A DNA stretch of 40,164 nucleotides, from the NCBI GenBank assembly GCA_903877125.1, contig CAIRCM010000152.1:1-40164 (forward strand), given 5' to 3'. Source of the stretch: an uncultured Acetobacteraceae bacterium. Lineage in GTDB: Bacteria > Pseudomonadota > Alphaproteobacteria > Acetobacterales > Acetobacteraceae. The notes under the pieces are model-generated. The model saw only the letters and a list, made by a program, of their open reading frames with translations. It had not been told where the DNA came from and ran no database searches. Position numbers and translations under genes: made by a program. Shown piece after piece: positions 33,469 through 40,164 of this stretch. Numbering within the stretch: the stretch's first letter is position 1; each line of letters begins with the position of its first letter.

Positions 33469-34721
33469 TGCGCCCAGGTCAGCACCGCCTTGTCATCGCC
33501 ACGCCGCCCGACGATCTGGATTCCCAACGGCATCCCGTTGGGGCCGAGCCCGGCGGGGACGGTGACGCAGGGCACATGGAGGGAAGTCCAGACGTAGTTG
33601 AACGCGGGATCGCCGGTCCAATCCAAGCCTTTCGGTGCCTCGCCGGGGGCCGAGGGCGTGATCAGCACGTCCAGCCCGTCCATCGCATCGGGGAAAGCGC
33701 GCTGCGTGCGGTCGAAGACGGCATAGGCCTCGGCGATTTGTTCCTGCGTGCGGGACAGGCCGAATGCCATGCGTTCGCGCAGCCCCTCGCTCAGCCCGTC
33801 GGGGGTGTTTTCCAGCTCCCACCCCAATGCGCGGGCGCTTTCGTGGTTCATGACGATGGGGTGCGCGTCGACCAGGGCGTTGAAGTCGTCGGGCAGTTCG
33901 CGGTCGGTCACGCGGGCGCCTGCGCGGTTCAGCGCGTTGGTCACCCGCACCCTCAGCGCCTCGGTTTCCGGCAGCGCGGCCGATGCGGTCGGCCCCATGC
34001 AGATGCCGACACGGGGCGCGCGGTCCGGTTTGACGTCGGGATCGCCGAGGTCGCGGGTCGACACGGCGGCGGCGAACAGCGCGCAGTCGGCGACCGAACG
34101 GGCCATGACGCCGACGGTGTCGAGGGAGGCTGACATGACCTTCATCCCGAACCGCTCGATGGTGTTGTAGGTCGGCTTGTAGCCAACGATGCCACAATAG
34201 GCGGCGGGGCGGATGACGCTGCCGGCGGTTTGGGTGCCGTAGGCCAGCGGGAAAAACCCGTCCGCCACGCCCGCCGCCGAACCGGACGACGAGCCGCCCG
34301 GCGTATGATCCAGGCCGGCGGGATTGGCGGTGGGGCCGGGCTTGCGGGTGGCGAACTCGGTGGTGACGGTTTTGCCCATGACCACGCCGCCGGCTTTCCT
34401 GGCCCAGGCAACCGCGGCGGCGTCGGCTTTCGGACGCCAACCGGCCCAGATCGGGGAGCCGTATTCCGACGGCAGATCGGCGGTGTCGAGCACGTCCTTG
34501 ATGCCGATGGGAATGCCGTGCAGCGGGCCGGGGGCGGCTTTCGCCGACTGGGCGCGGGCGTAAGCAGGGTCGAACGTCGCGAACGCGCGAACCAGCTTCT
34601 CCCGCTCGGCGATCCGGGCGAGGCACGCTTCGGTGAGGTCGCGGGGATCGAGCTTTCCCGATCGGATCAGGTTGGTGGCCTGGGTGGCTGTCAGGCTTGT
34701 CAGATCGCTCTGGAGGCTCAT
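33441..34721 (-). CDS. amidase-signature family hydrolase
   Basis: A 426-residue amidase with the Ser-cisSer-Lys triad. Lys75 is in GIPIGIKDVLDT, the cis-Ser lies in the Ser run of PGGSSSGSAAGVADG (about 141-155), and the nucleophile Ser168 is in GTQTAGSVIRPAAYCG. The N-terminal helices and late VTVPAGLGPNGMPLGIQIVG segment are typical. It is not GatA: no gatB or gatC is nearby and the GatA-specific phrases are missing. It likely hydrolyses a small amide such as an amino-acid or aryl amide. It is read with the phosphoesterase downstream. Confidence 0.92.
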   Translation of the reverse strand: MSLQSDLTSLTATQATNLIRSGKLDPRDLTEACLARIAEREKLVRAFATFDPAYARAQSAKAAPGPLHGIPIGIKDVLDTADLPSEYGSPIWAGWRPKADAAAVAWARKAGGVVMGKTVTTEFATRKPGPTANPAGLDHTPGGSSSGSAAGVADGFFPLAYGTQTAGSVIRPAAYCGIVGYKPTYNTIERFGMKVMSASLDTVGVMARSVADCALFAAAVSTRDLGDPDVKPDRAPRVGICMGPTASAALPETEALRVRVTNALNRAGARVTDRELPDDFNALVDAHPIVMNHESARALGWELENTPDGLSEGLRERMAFGLSRTQEQIAEAYAVFDRTQRAFPDAMDGLDVLITPSAPGEAPKGLDWTGDPAFNYVWTSLHVPCVTVPAGLGPNGMPLGIQIVGRRGDDKAVLTWAQWVAAAVAN

Positions 34722-35026
34722 CGCTTGTGTCCCATCGGTGATCGGTTGGCCCGAACTGGAGAATTGGCTTGTCTGTATACCACGGCGTTTGCCAGGTGTT
34801 TCAAGGACGACGTCGCACGTCCTGCAAGTGGGGCAGGCTGCGCCGCTGCGGTACCAGTGTGTGGCAGGGTCGGGAAACCAAACATCTCCGAACCGTTGGA
34901 AGTCCTGTGGCGCGACGCTTCGTGCGCAGTCGTGCGGCCGACTGCCGGCGGTGCCCGAGGATTCTCAGCCGGCAGCCGTCATCGCTGGTCCGTTGACGAA
35001 CAGCAATATGCATTGTCCCTGGCCAA
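34722..35026. other. 305-base gap with an inverted repeat and a possible amidase promoter
   Basis: No gene is recognised here; the short open frames are Arg-rich and unlike proteins. An 8-base perfect inverted repeat, CTGCCGGC at 34942-34949 and GCCGGCAG at 34968-34975, follows the MFS gene end by about 50 bases. It lacks a T-run, so it may be a structured 3' end and not a classic terminator. On the minus strand TTGAAA (34804-34799) and TATACA (34779-34774) could serve the amidase, but the 19-base spacing is long. Confidence 0.3.
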
Positions 35027-36253
35027 TCACCGATCCGCCACCCCCTCCGCGACCGACTTCGCCACCTGCCGCCCCGCCAGCCAGTTATACAAAGCCCCCC
35101 CGAACATGATCAGGCTGGTCGCCAGAAACACCGCGCGCATCCCGATATGTCCGCCCACGAACCCGCCCGCGAGTGGCCCCAGCACCTGACCCGCATATTG
35201 CGCAGACGTATTGTAACCCAAAATCGTCCCCGCCGCCCCCTGCGGCACGCTGTGCCGGATCGTCGCCCCGATCGCCGGCAACAGCCCCGCCAACGAAATC
35301 CCCATCAGAAACCGCAGTCCGATCAGCTCCCAGCCCGTGGTGATGAAGGCCTGGGGTATCAGCAGCACCCCGCAACCCGTCAAGCACATAACGATTACGT
35401 TCCAATGTCCGATCCGGTCCGCCAGCCGCCCCAGCCGCGGCGCCGCCAGGATGCTCCCGATCGCCGAGGCCCCCATCACCAGCCCCGCGGTGAACACCAC
35501 ATCCCCGCCGGCAGGCAGAAGCTGTCCGACATAGACCGTAATGATCGGCTCGATCGACATGTTCGCCAGCATCAGCAGCATCGCCGTCATCAGCATCGCC
35601 ACCACCGGCCGGCGGTCGGGGATCATCGCCCATGCCCCCTGCGTGACCCGCCGAGTCCCCTTCGCCACCGGAGCCCGGTCCTCGCGGATCAGGAAACAGG
35701 TCCCCAGGAACGCCAGAAAAATCACCCCGCCGCACAGAAAGAACGTCGCTCTCAACCCCATCAGGCTTGGCAGCGCACCGCCAAGCAGCGGGCCCAGCAG
35801 CGTCCCGGCCATGACCCCTGTCGACAGCGTCCCCAGCGCCCAGCCGGAATGGGCTTTCGGGGTTGTCGTGGCGACCAGCACCACCGCGCCCGAGGCATAG
35901 CCGCCCAGCAGCCCCGCCAGCAGACGCAGCACGACCAGTTGCTCGATATTCTGCGCCATCCCGATCAGCGACATGCAGATCGCCATCGCCAGCGACGCGC
36001 GCATCAGGATCAGCTTACGGCCATAAAGGTCGGCGAACCGCCCCCAGACCGGCGCCAAGACCCCTGCGCCGAGGTAGGAGATGCCATAAGCGATACCCGA
36101 CCATTGCACGATCGCGGCGTGACCCTGAACGCCAAGCTGCTCGACATACATTGGTAGGAACGGCAGCAGCACCGTCATCGCCGTGACGTTCGTGAAGGAG
36201 CCGAACAGGCAGACGTACAGGTTGCGTTTCCAGTGTTCGGCATCGTCAGACAT
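35027..36253 (-). CDS. MFS transporter, multidrug-efflux-like
   Basis: A 408-residue inner-membrane transporter with 12 predicted helices. The loop after helix 2 has the MFS signature GRFADLYGRKLILM, and the matching loop of the second half is APRLGRLADRIGHWN. Helix 5 includes LGPLLGGALPSLMG, resembling motif C of drug:H+ antiporters, with a second copy (LGPLAGGFVGGHIG) in the other half. The start is the ATG at 36253 right before SDDAEHWKRNL. The frame upstream is the shadow of the divergent gene. The substrate is unknown. Confidence 0.9.
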   Translation of the reverse strand: MSDDAEHWKRNLYVCLFGSFTNVTAMTVLLPFLPMYVEQLGVQGHAAIVQWSGIAYGISYLGAGVLAPVWGRFADLYGRKLILMRASLAMAICMSLIGMAQNIEQLVVLRLLAGLLGGYASGAVVLVATTTPKAHSGWALGTLSTGVMAGTLLGPLLGGALPSLMGLRATFFLCGGVIFLAFLGTCFLIREDRAPVAKGTRRVTQGAWAMIPDRRPVVAMLMTAMLLMLANMSIEPIITVYVGQLLPAGGDVVFTAGLVMGASAIGSILAAPRLGRLADRIGHWNVIVMCLTGCGVLLIPQAFITTGWELIGLRFLMGISLAGLLPAIGATIRHSVPQGAAGTILGYNTSAQYAGQVLGPLAGGFVGGHIGMRAVFLATSLIMFGGALYNWLAGRQVAKSVAEGVADR

Positions 36254-36389
36254 CGGGATCGGTCTTTCCGGCGGTCGGGTCAGTCTTGATACGCGCGGGC
36301 GGCGCGGGTTCCAAACGGTTGGCGAAATCGTGACCCTCGTTGCAGCTTCGGTGATGGAATTCACACCCCAAGCGGCGTACACAGACGAA

Positions 36390-38150
36390 ATGTCCGACCA
36401 GCCGACGCCCCTGTCCGCTTTCGTCTTCGCCGGTAAGGTTGCTGCCTTCCGCGCGCGTCGGCTGCTGATCGACCTCGCGTCCGGGCCGACGAAGCTGCGC
36501 ACCGTCGCGGCGGACGGTTTCCCGGACGCCGTGGGCCGCAGCGACACCCCGCTCTGGTCCGATGAGACCCTGGCCGAGCGGGCGATGCAGCGCGGAAAAG
36601 TGCATAATTTGCGGGTGGCGTGCCGCCGGCTCGATGGGTTGGCGATCCCCGCCGGCGCTGTGTTCAGTTTCTGGCGTCAGCTTGGTCCGCCATGGGCGAG
36701 CCGCGGTTTCGTGCCGGGTCGGATGCTCAAGCAGGGCTGCCTGATGCCGGTGGTCGGGGGTGGCCTGTGCCAGCTTTCCAACGCGCTGTACGATGTGGCG
36801 TTGCAGGCGGGTTGCGCAATTCTGGAGCGGCACGCGCACTCCCGCGTCATCCCCGGGTCGGTGGCTGCGCTTGGCCGCGACGCGACGGTGGCCTGGAATT
36901 ACGTCGATCTGCGCTTCGCCCCCGACCGCGACATGCGTCTGACGGTGCGCATGGATAAGGACCGTCTGGTCGTCGCGCTGACCGGCCGTCCCGCCATCGC
37001 GTCGGATCATGCCCTGGCGCCGGCCGTCCGAACCATATCGCCATCGGGCATCGCCCGCAGTTGCGCCTCCTGCGGGGAGACCGGGTGCCACATGCACCGC
37101 CGGGAAATGCGCATGGCCACCGTGCCCGACGGCCGCGCGGCCTTTCTGGTCGATGAGGCATGGCCGGAGTTTCAGAGTTACGTGCGCGCGACCCGACAGC
37201 CGGTGGACTGGTTCGCTGCCCCGCTGGCCCGCCGATGGACGGTCGAGGGGTTCGCACGTCGTTTCGACGCGCCGGTCGCGGCGATCCGGCGCAGCCTCGC
37301 CATTCGCTGGGCGAAATCCGCCGCCATGCGCCGCCAATCCGAACTGACCTCGACCGAGGCCATCGCGAACCGCCTCGCTCGGCATTTGCCCCCCGACGCG
37401 ATGGCGGTGACGGTCGCGCAGTCGTTGCTGCCCGCCCTTTGGCGGGACGGTCATCTGGGCGGTCGGTCGGTGAACGTGCTGATGACCCGACTGCCGGCCT
37501 GGCTGCTGCACCACCGTCTCGACGCCGCCTTCGCCGCGCATCCGGAGCGCGCCAGCCTCGCCGATTTCCGTTGGCCCGAGGAGATTGTCAGAGCGGAGGC
37601 TGAAGCGCTCGCGCAGGCCGATCGCATCATCACGCCGCATGCCGAGATCGCCGCGCTGTTCGGCGACCGGGCGGTGCTGTTGCCCTGGACACAGCCGGCG
37701 GGGCAGGCGGCGGCAGTCTGCCACCCCATTCGCCGCATCGCCTTTCCCGGCCCCACCATCGCCCGCAAAGGCGCCTTTGCCGTGCGTGAGGCCGCTCGTG
37801 TGCTCGATCTGGAAGTCGTGCTTCTCGGCGCGGACTTCGAAGGCGAAAATTTCTGGGATGGCGTGCGGGTGACCCGGACCCAGGACTGGAACGGCGTGGA
37901 CGCCGTCGTGCAGCCGGCTTTGGCCGAGGAACAACCGCGCCGACTGCTGCGGGCGCTCGCGATGGGCATCCCGGTTTTCGCCTCGCGGGCCTGCGGTCTG
38001 GACCACCGACCGGGTCTGACGATCGTGCCCCCGGACGACGCCCCGGATCTGATTGCCGCGCTGATGCGCGGACCAACGGGCAGCCCAATGGGCTGCCCAA
38101 CGGGCAGCCATGTCGAGTCCCCCCTGTCGCTGGAGCCGCAAGAGGCGTAG
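36390..38150 (+). CDS. VanW-domain protein fused to a glycosyltransferase-like domain
   Basis: A 586-residue two-part protein. Residues about 55-185 match VanW: VHNLRVACRRLDGLAIPAGA, FSFWRQLGPP, QGCLMPVVGGGLCQLSNALY and RHAHSRVIPGS. VanW is associated with glycopeptide resistance clusters but its reaction is unknown. Then comes a tight cysteine cluster, SCASCGETGCHMH (about 224-236), probably a metal site. The C-terminal ~300 residues resemble a GT-B glycosyltransferase, with ADRIITPHAEIAALFGDRAV, FPGPTIARKG, VVLLGADFEGENFWDG and RALAMGIPVFASRACG. The start could also be the ATG at 36354, 12 codons earlier; neither has a good ribosome binding site. It is divergent from the MFS gene. Confidence 0.75.
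   Translation: MSDQPTPLSAFVFAGKVAAFRARRLLIDLASGPTKLRTVAADGFPDAVGRSDTPLWSDETLAERAMQRGKVHNLRVACRRLDGLAIPAGAVFSFWRQLGPPWASRGFVPGRMLKQGCLMPVVGGGLCQLSNALYDVALQAGCAILERHAHSRVIPGSVAALGRDATVAWNYVDLRFAPDRDMRLTVRMDKDRLVVALTGRPAIASDHALAPAVRTISPSGIARSCASCGETGCHMHRREMRMATVPDGRAAFLVDEAWPEFQSYVRATRQPVDWFAAPLARRWTVEGFARRFDAPVAAIRRSLAIRWAKSAAMRRQSELTSTEAIANRLARHLPPDAMAVTVAQSLLPALWRDGHLGGRSVNVLMTRLPAWLLHHRLDAAFAAHPERASLADFRWPEEIVRAEAEALAQADRIITPHAEIAALFGDRAVLLPWTQPAGQAAAVCHPIRRIAFPGPTIARKGAFAVREAARVLDLEVVLLGADFEGENFWDGVRVTRTQDWNGVDAVVQPALAEEQPRRLLRALAMGIPVFASRACGLDHRPGLTIVPPDDAPDLIAALMRGPTGSPMGCPTGSHVESPLSLEPQEA
38078..38109. repeat. perfect 10-base inverted repeat plus a third half-copy inside a gene end
   Basis: GGGCAGCCCA (38078-38087) and TGGGCTGCCC (38089-38098) form a perfect palindrome around one base. 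A third copy, GGGCAGCC, lies at 38102-38109. It is in frame in the VanW fusion gene, giving GPTGSPMGCPTGSH, and sits 41 bases before the stop. It looks inserted relative to the end of the glycosyltransferase domain. Confidence 0.6.
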
Positions 38151-38174
38151 ACAACTTCTTTACCCTCGAACCAG

Positions 38175-38783
38175 GTGGACAAACGATTGGCGGCGATCCC
38201 GATCACGGCGGCTATGGTGAATGCGGCCCTTGGGGCAACCGCCGCGCAGCCGATGCCGGATGGTGCTTTGACGTTCGACGTTGGGGACCTCGTGGTCTAT
38301 CCGGCGCACGGCGTCGGCCGGGTCGATCGCGTGGGGGTCGAGGAATTGGCTGGCCACAAGCTGCATCTGATCCAGATTTCCTTTCAGGAAAACCGCATGA
38401 CCCTGCGGGTGCCGGTTGCCCAGGCCCGTGTCACCGGGCTGCGCAAGATCGGCACGGCGGAGGCGATGGACGAAGTGCTCACCATCCTCGGTGGCCGGTC
38501 CCGCACCAGCCGGATGATCTGGGCCAAGCGCGGGCAGGAGTATCTCGCGAAAATCAACTCCGGCGATTTGAAGCAGTTGGCCGAGGTCGTGCGCGATCTC
38601 CGCGGTTCCGGCGATGGCGCGGGGACGAGCTATTCGCAGCGGAATCTGTTCGAACTCGGTATCGACCGGCTGGCCGGCGAGTTCGGCGCGGCCACGGGCA
38701 TTGATAAAGCGGCGGCGATGCAGCGGCTGCTGGACGCGCTGCAGGCGACCCGGGGCGAAAAGGCGCCGGCCGCCGCCGCTTAG
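38175..38783 (+). CDS. CarD/CdnL-family RNA polymerase-binding regulator
   Basis: A protein of up to 202 residues. The N-terminal RNAP-interaction domain is clear: FDVGDLVVYPAHGVGRVDRV, followed by MTLRVPVAQARVTGLRKI. The helical DNA-binding part follows with SRMIWAKRGQEYLAKINSGD, AEVVRDLRG and SYSQRNLFELGIDRLAGEF. CarD proteins bind the beta lobe and stabilise open promoter complexes. The GTG at 38175 is the longest start. An ATG at 38214 leaves the conserved domain intact and is as likely, since alphaproteobacterial members have short variable N-termini. It starts 24 bases after the VanW fusion gene and is followed 21 bases later by the Hsp70 gene. Confidence 0.9.
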   Translation: MDKRLAAIPITAAMVNAALGATAAQPMPDGALTFDVGDLVVYPAHGVGRVDRVGVEELAGHKLHLIQISFQENRMTLRVPVAQARVTGLRKIGTAEAMDEVLTILGGRSRTSRMIWAKRGQEYLAKINSGDLKQLAEVVRDLRGSGDGAGTSYSQRNLFELGIDRLAGEFGAATGIDKAAAMQRLLDALQATRGEKAPAAAA

Positions 38784-38804
38784 CGCGCTGCGGCTGGGGT
38801 ACCG

Positions 38805-40040
38805 ATGCTTCAGGCTGGGATCGATTTCGGCACCACGAACAGCGTGATTGCCCTGCGCGATGCCCAGGGCAAGGTGCGTAGCGCCACCTTCGGCACCGAA
38901 TCCGTCTTCCGTTCGGTGCTCTGCTTCTGGAACGAGGAAGCCCGAGCAGGCACGCGTCTGCATCATGCCGCCGGCCCCGGGGCGATCGCGGCCTATCTCG
39001 ACGATCCCACCGAGACCCGGTTGATCATGTCGATGAAGACCTATCTCGCCCAGCGCAGCTTCGTCGAAACCCGCATCTTCGGCCGCCGGTTCACCCTGCA
39101 GGACCTGATCGCGCATTTCCTGAAGGCGTTGGCGTCGGCGGCGGACCTCGATCCCGCCGGGGTGCGCGTCGTCGTCGGTCGCCCCGTGCGCTTCGCCGGC
39201 GAATTCGCCGATGACGCGTTCGGCGAAATCCGCCTGCGCGAATCCTTCGCCGCCGCCGGATTCCGGGACGTGGCGGTGGCGCTGGAGCCCGAGGGGGCCG
39301 GCTGGCGCTTCGCCCATGCCCTGACCCGTCCCGCCACCGTTTTGGTCGGCGATTTCGGCGGCGGGACGAGCGATTTCTCGGTCCCGCGCTTTCAGCCCGG
39401 CGCGCCGGTCACCCCCATCGGGCATAGCGGCGTCGGCATTGCCGGGGACGTGTTCGATTACCGGATCATCGACAAGGCGATCAGCCCGCTGCTGGGCAAG
39501 GGCGACACCTACCGGATCTTCGGCAAGGACATGCCGGTTCCCGTCGAATATTTTTCGTCGTTCGCCCGCTGGCACAGTCTTTCCCTGATGCGGGGGCCGA
39601 AGACGTTGCGCGACATCGCCGACGTCGCGAAAACCGCCGCGCATCCGGAACGTCTGCGCGGCCTGCTGTCGCTGATCGTGGATGAACAGGGGTTTCCGCT
39701 TTATCAGGCGGTGTCCCGCACCAAGGCCGCTCTATCGCACGCGGACAGCGCGGTGCTGCGTTTCGCCCATGCCGGCGTCGATATCGAACGGACCATTACC
39801 CGGACCGAGTTCGAGGACTGGATCGCCCCCGACCTCCTGCGCATGGGCACCGCCATCGACAAGGCCCTGTCGGATGCGCACCTGGCAGCGACGGCGGTGG
39901 ACCACGTATTCTTGACCGGCGGCACATCGTTCGTGCCGGCGGTGCGCCGGCTGTTCGAGGACCGTTTCGGCCCGGAAAAAGTCACCGCCGGCGGCGAGTT
40001 CGTCTCGGTTGCCGAGGGGCTGGCGCTGATGACCGATTGA
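38805..40040 (+). CDS. short Hsp70-family protein (YegD-like), nucleotide-binding domain only
   Basis: A 411-residue actin/Hsp70-fold ATPase. The phosphate-1 loop is GIDFGTTNSVIAL (about 5-17), phosphate-2 is VLVGDFGGGTSDFSV (about 178-192), and the adenosine loop is VFLTGGTSFVPAVRRLF (about 367-383). The connection region includes VVVGRPVRFAG. It ends after the nucleotide-binding domain and lacks the ~200-residue substrate-binding part of DnaK, as in E. coli YegD. It is therefore not the main chaperone, and no DnaJ partner is nearby. The gene follows the CarD gene by 21 bases and may share its transcript. Confidence 0.88.
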   Translation: MLQAGIDFGTTNSVIALRDAQGKVRSATFGTESVFRSVLCFWNEEARAGTRLHHAAGPGAIAAYLDDPTETRLIMSMKTYLAQRSFVETRIFGRRFTLQDLIAHFLKALASAADLDPAGVRVVVGRPVRFAGEFADDAFGEIRLRESFAAAGFRDVAVALEPEGAGWRFAHALTRPATVLVGDFGGGTSDFSVPRFQPGAPVTPIGHSGVGIAGDVFDYRIIDKAISPLLGKGDTYRIFGKDMPVPVEYFSSFARWHSLSLMRGPKTLRDIADVAKTAAHPERLRGLLSLIVDEQGFPLYQAVSRTKAALSHADSAVLRFAHAGVDIERTITRTEFEDWIAPDLLRMGTAIDKALSDAHLAATAVDHVFLTGGTSFVPAVRRLFEDRFGPEKVTAGGEFVSVAEGLALMTD

Positions 40041-40085
40041 TACCGACCTGCGATGATTTGGACTCTCTCGACCGTCCAGTCTCCA

Positions 40086-40164
40086 CCGTCATGCCGGCGT
40101 ATGCCGGTATCCACGCCTTTGTTCCAGCACGAAAATCGTGGATGGTGGCATGCACCGCCATGAC
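40086..40164. repeat. REP-like dispersed inverted repeat, cut by the window end
   Basis: CCGTCATGCCGGCGTATGCC followed by GGTATCCACG (40086-40115) is mirrored, imperfectly, by CGTGGATGGTGGCATGCACC followed by GCCATGAC (40137-40164). Each arm has its own inner palindrome (GCCGGCGTATGCCGG-type). Such GTGGATACCGGCATACGCC-like units are common intergenic repeats in proteobacteria. It lies 45 bases after the Hsp70 stop and may act as a transcript end. Confidence 0.65.

Noticed and set aside
33441-34721. GatA subunit of the tRNA amidotransferase
   Set aside because: No gatB or gatC is nearby and the sequence fits the general amidase family better.
36246-38141. Long minus-strand open frame opposite the VanW fusion
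   Set aside because: It is His/Arg/Gly-rich noise. VanW motifs are on the plus strand.
38160-39644. Long minus-strand open frame opposite CarD and the Hsp70 gene
   Set aside because: It is an antisense shadow of two clear families.
1-40164. CRISPR array, rRNA genes, intact transposase or integrase
   Set aside because: No regularly spaced repeats, no rRNA-like sequence and no transposase or integrase motifs were found on either strand.

Overview
The window is GC-rich bacterial chromosome, densely coded and full of start/stop overlaps. The gene content suggests an alphaproteobacterium, most likely in the Rhodospirillales/Acetobacteraceae. The clues are the hisD-infA-maf-rng-yacG-tRNA-Phe block, the nrdR-glyA pair, ribD-ribE-ribBX-ribH-nusB, and a CarD-type regulator. 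This placement is inferred from gene order and protein character, not from a marker gene.

Layout, left to right. Bases 1-4321 look like the end of a genomic island at the 3' end of tRNA-Phe: a VapBC toxin-antitoxin pair cut by the window edge, a large SNF2 helicase with a DUF3883 nuclease-like tail, a tiny HTH-like frame, and a tandem repeat resembling integrase arm sites. Bases 4322-9825 are conserved housekeeping genes on the minus strand. Bases 9971-12584 hold a restriction-modification module in which the Vsr mismatch endonuclease is fused to a C5-cytosine methyltransferase, followed by a probable PD-(D/E)XK endonuclease. Bases 12636-19333 carry yraN, a membrane acyltransferase with an SGNH domain, a carbohydrate-type ABC importer without its ATPase, and an AI-2E family membrane protein.

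Bases 19411-27563 form an unbroken run of nine minus-strand genes with short gaps or overlaps. Two parts stand out. One is a four-gene set: a VioB-type ferritin-like protein, a 216-residue protein with 11 cysteines mostly in CX5C units and no signal peptide, a DUF692 multinuclear iron oxidase, and a DUF2063 partner. It resembles bufferin or methanobactin-type RiPP systems but has an unusual precursor and an added ferritin-like enzyme, and is the best candidate for an undescribed system here. The other is a trio made of a RibD-like reductase, a medium-chain dehydrogenase and a PTPS homologue that lacks key zinc and catalytic residues, suggesting an unrecognised pterin-like pathway.

Bases 27683-31504 are the divergent riboflavin operon ending in nusB. 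Its DHBP synthase is the RibBX variant with a degenerate GTP cyclohydrolase II half. Bases 31535-40040 hold an HNH endonuclease, a DUF2237 protein, a phosphoesterase, an amidase, an MFS transporter, a VanW-glycosyltransferase fusion, CarD and a short Hsp70. The window ends in a dispersed inverted repeat.
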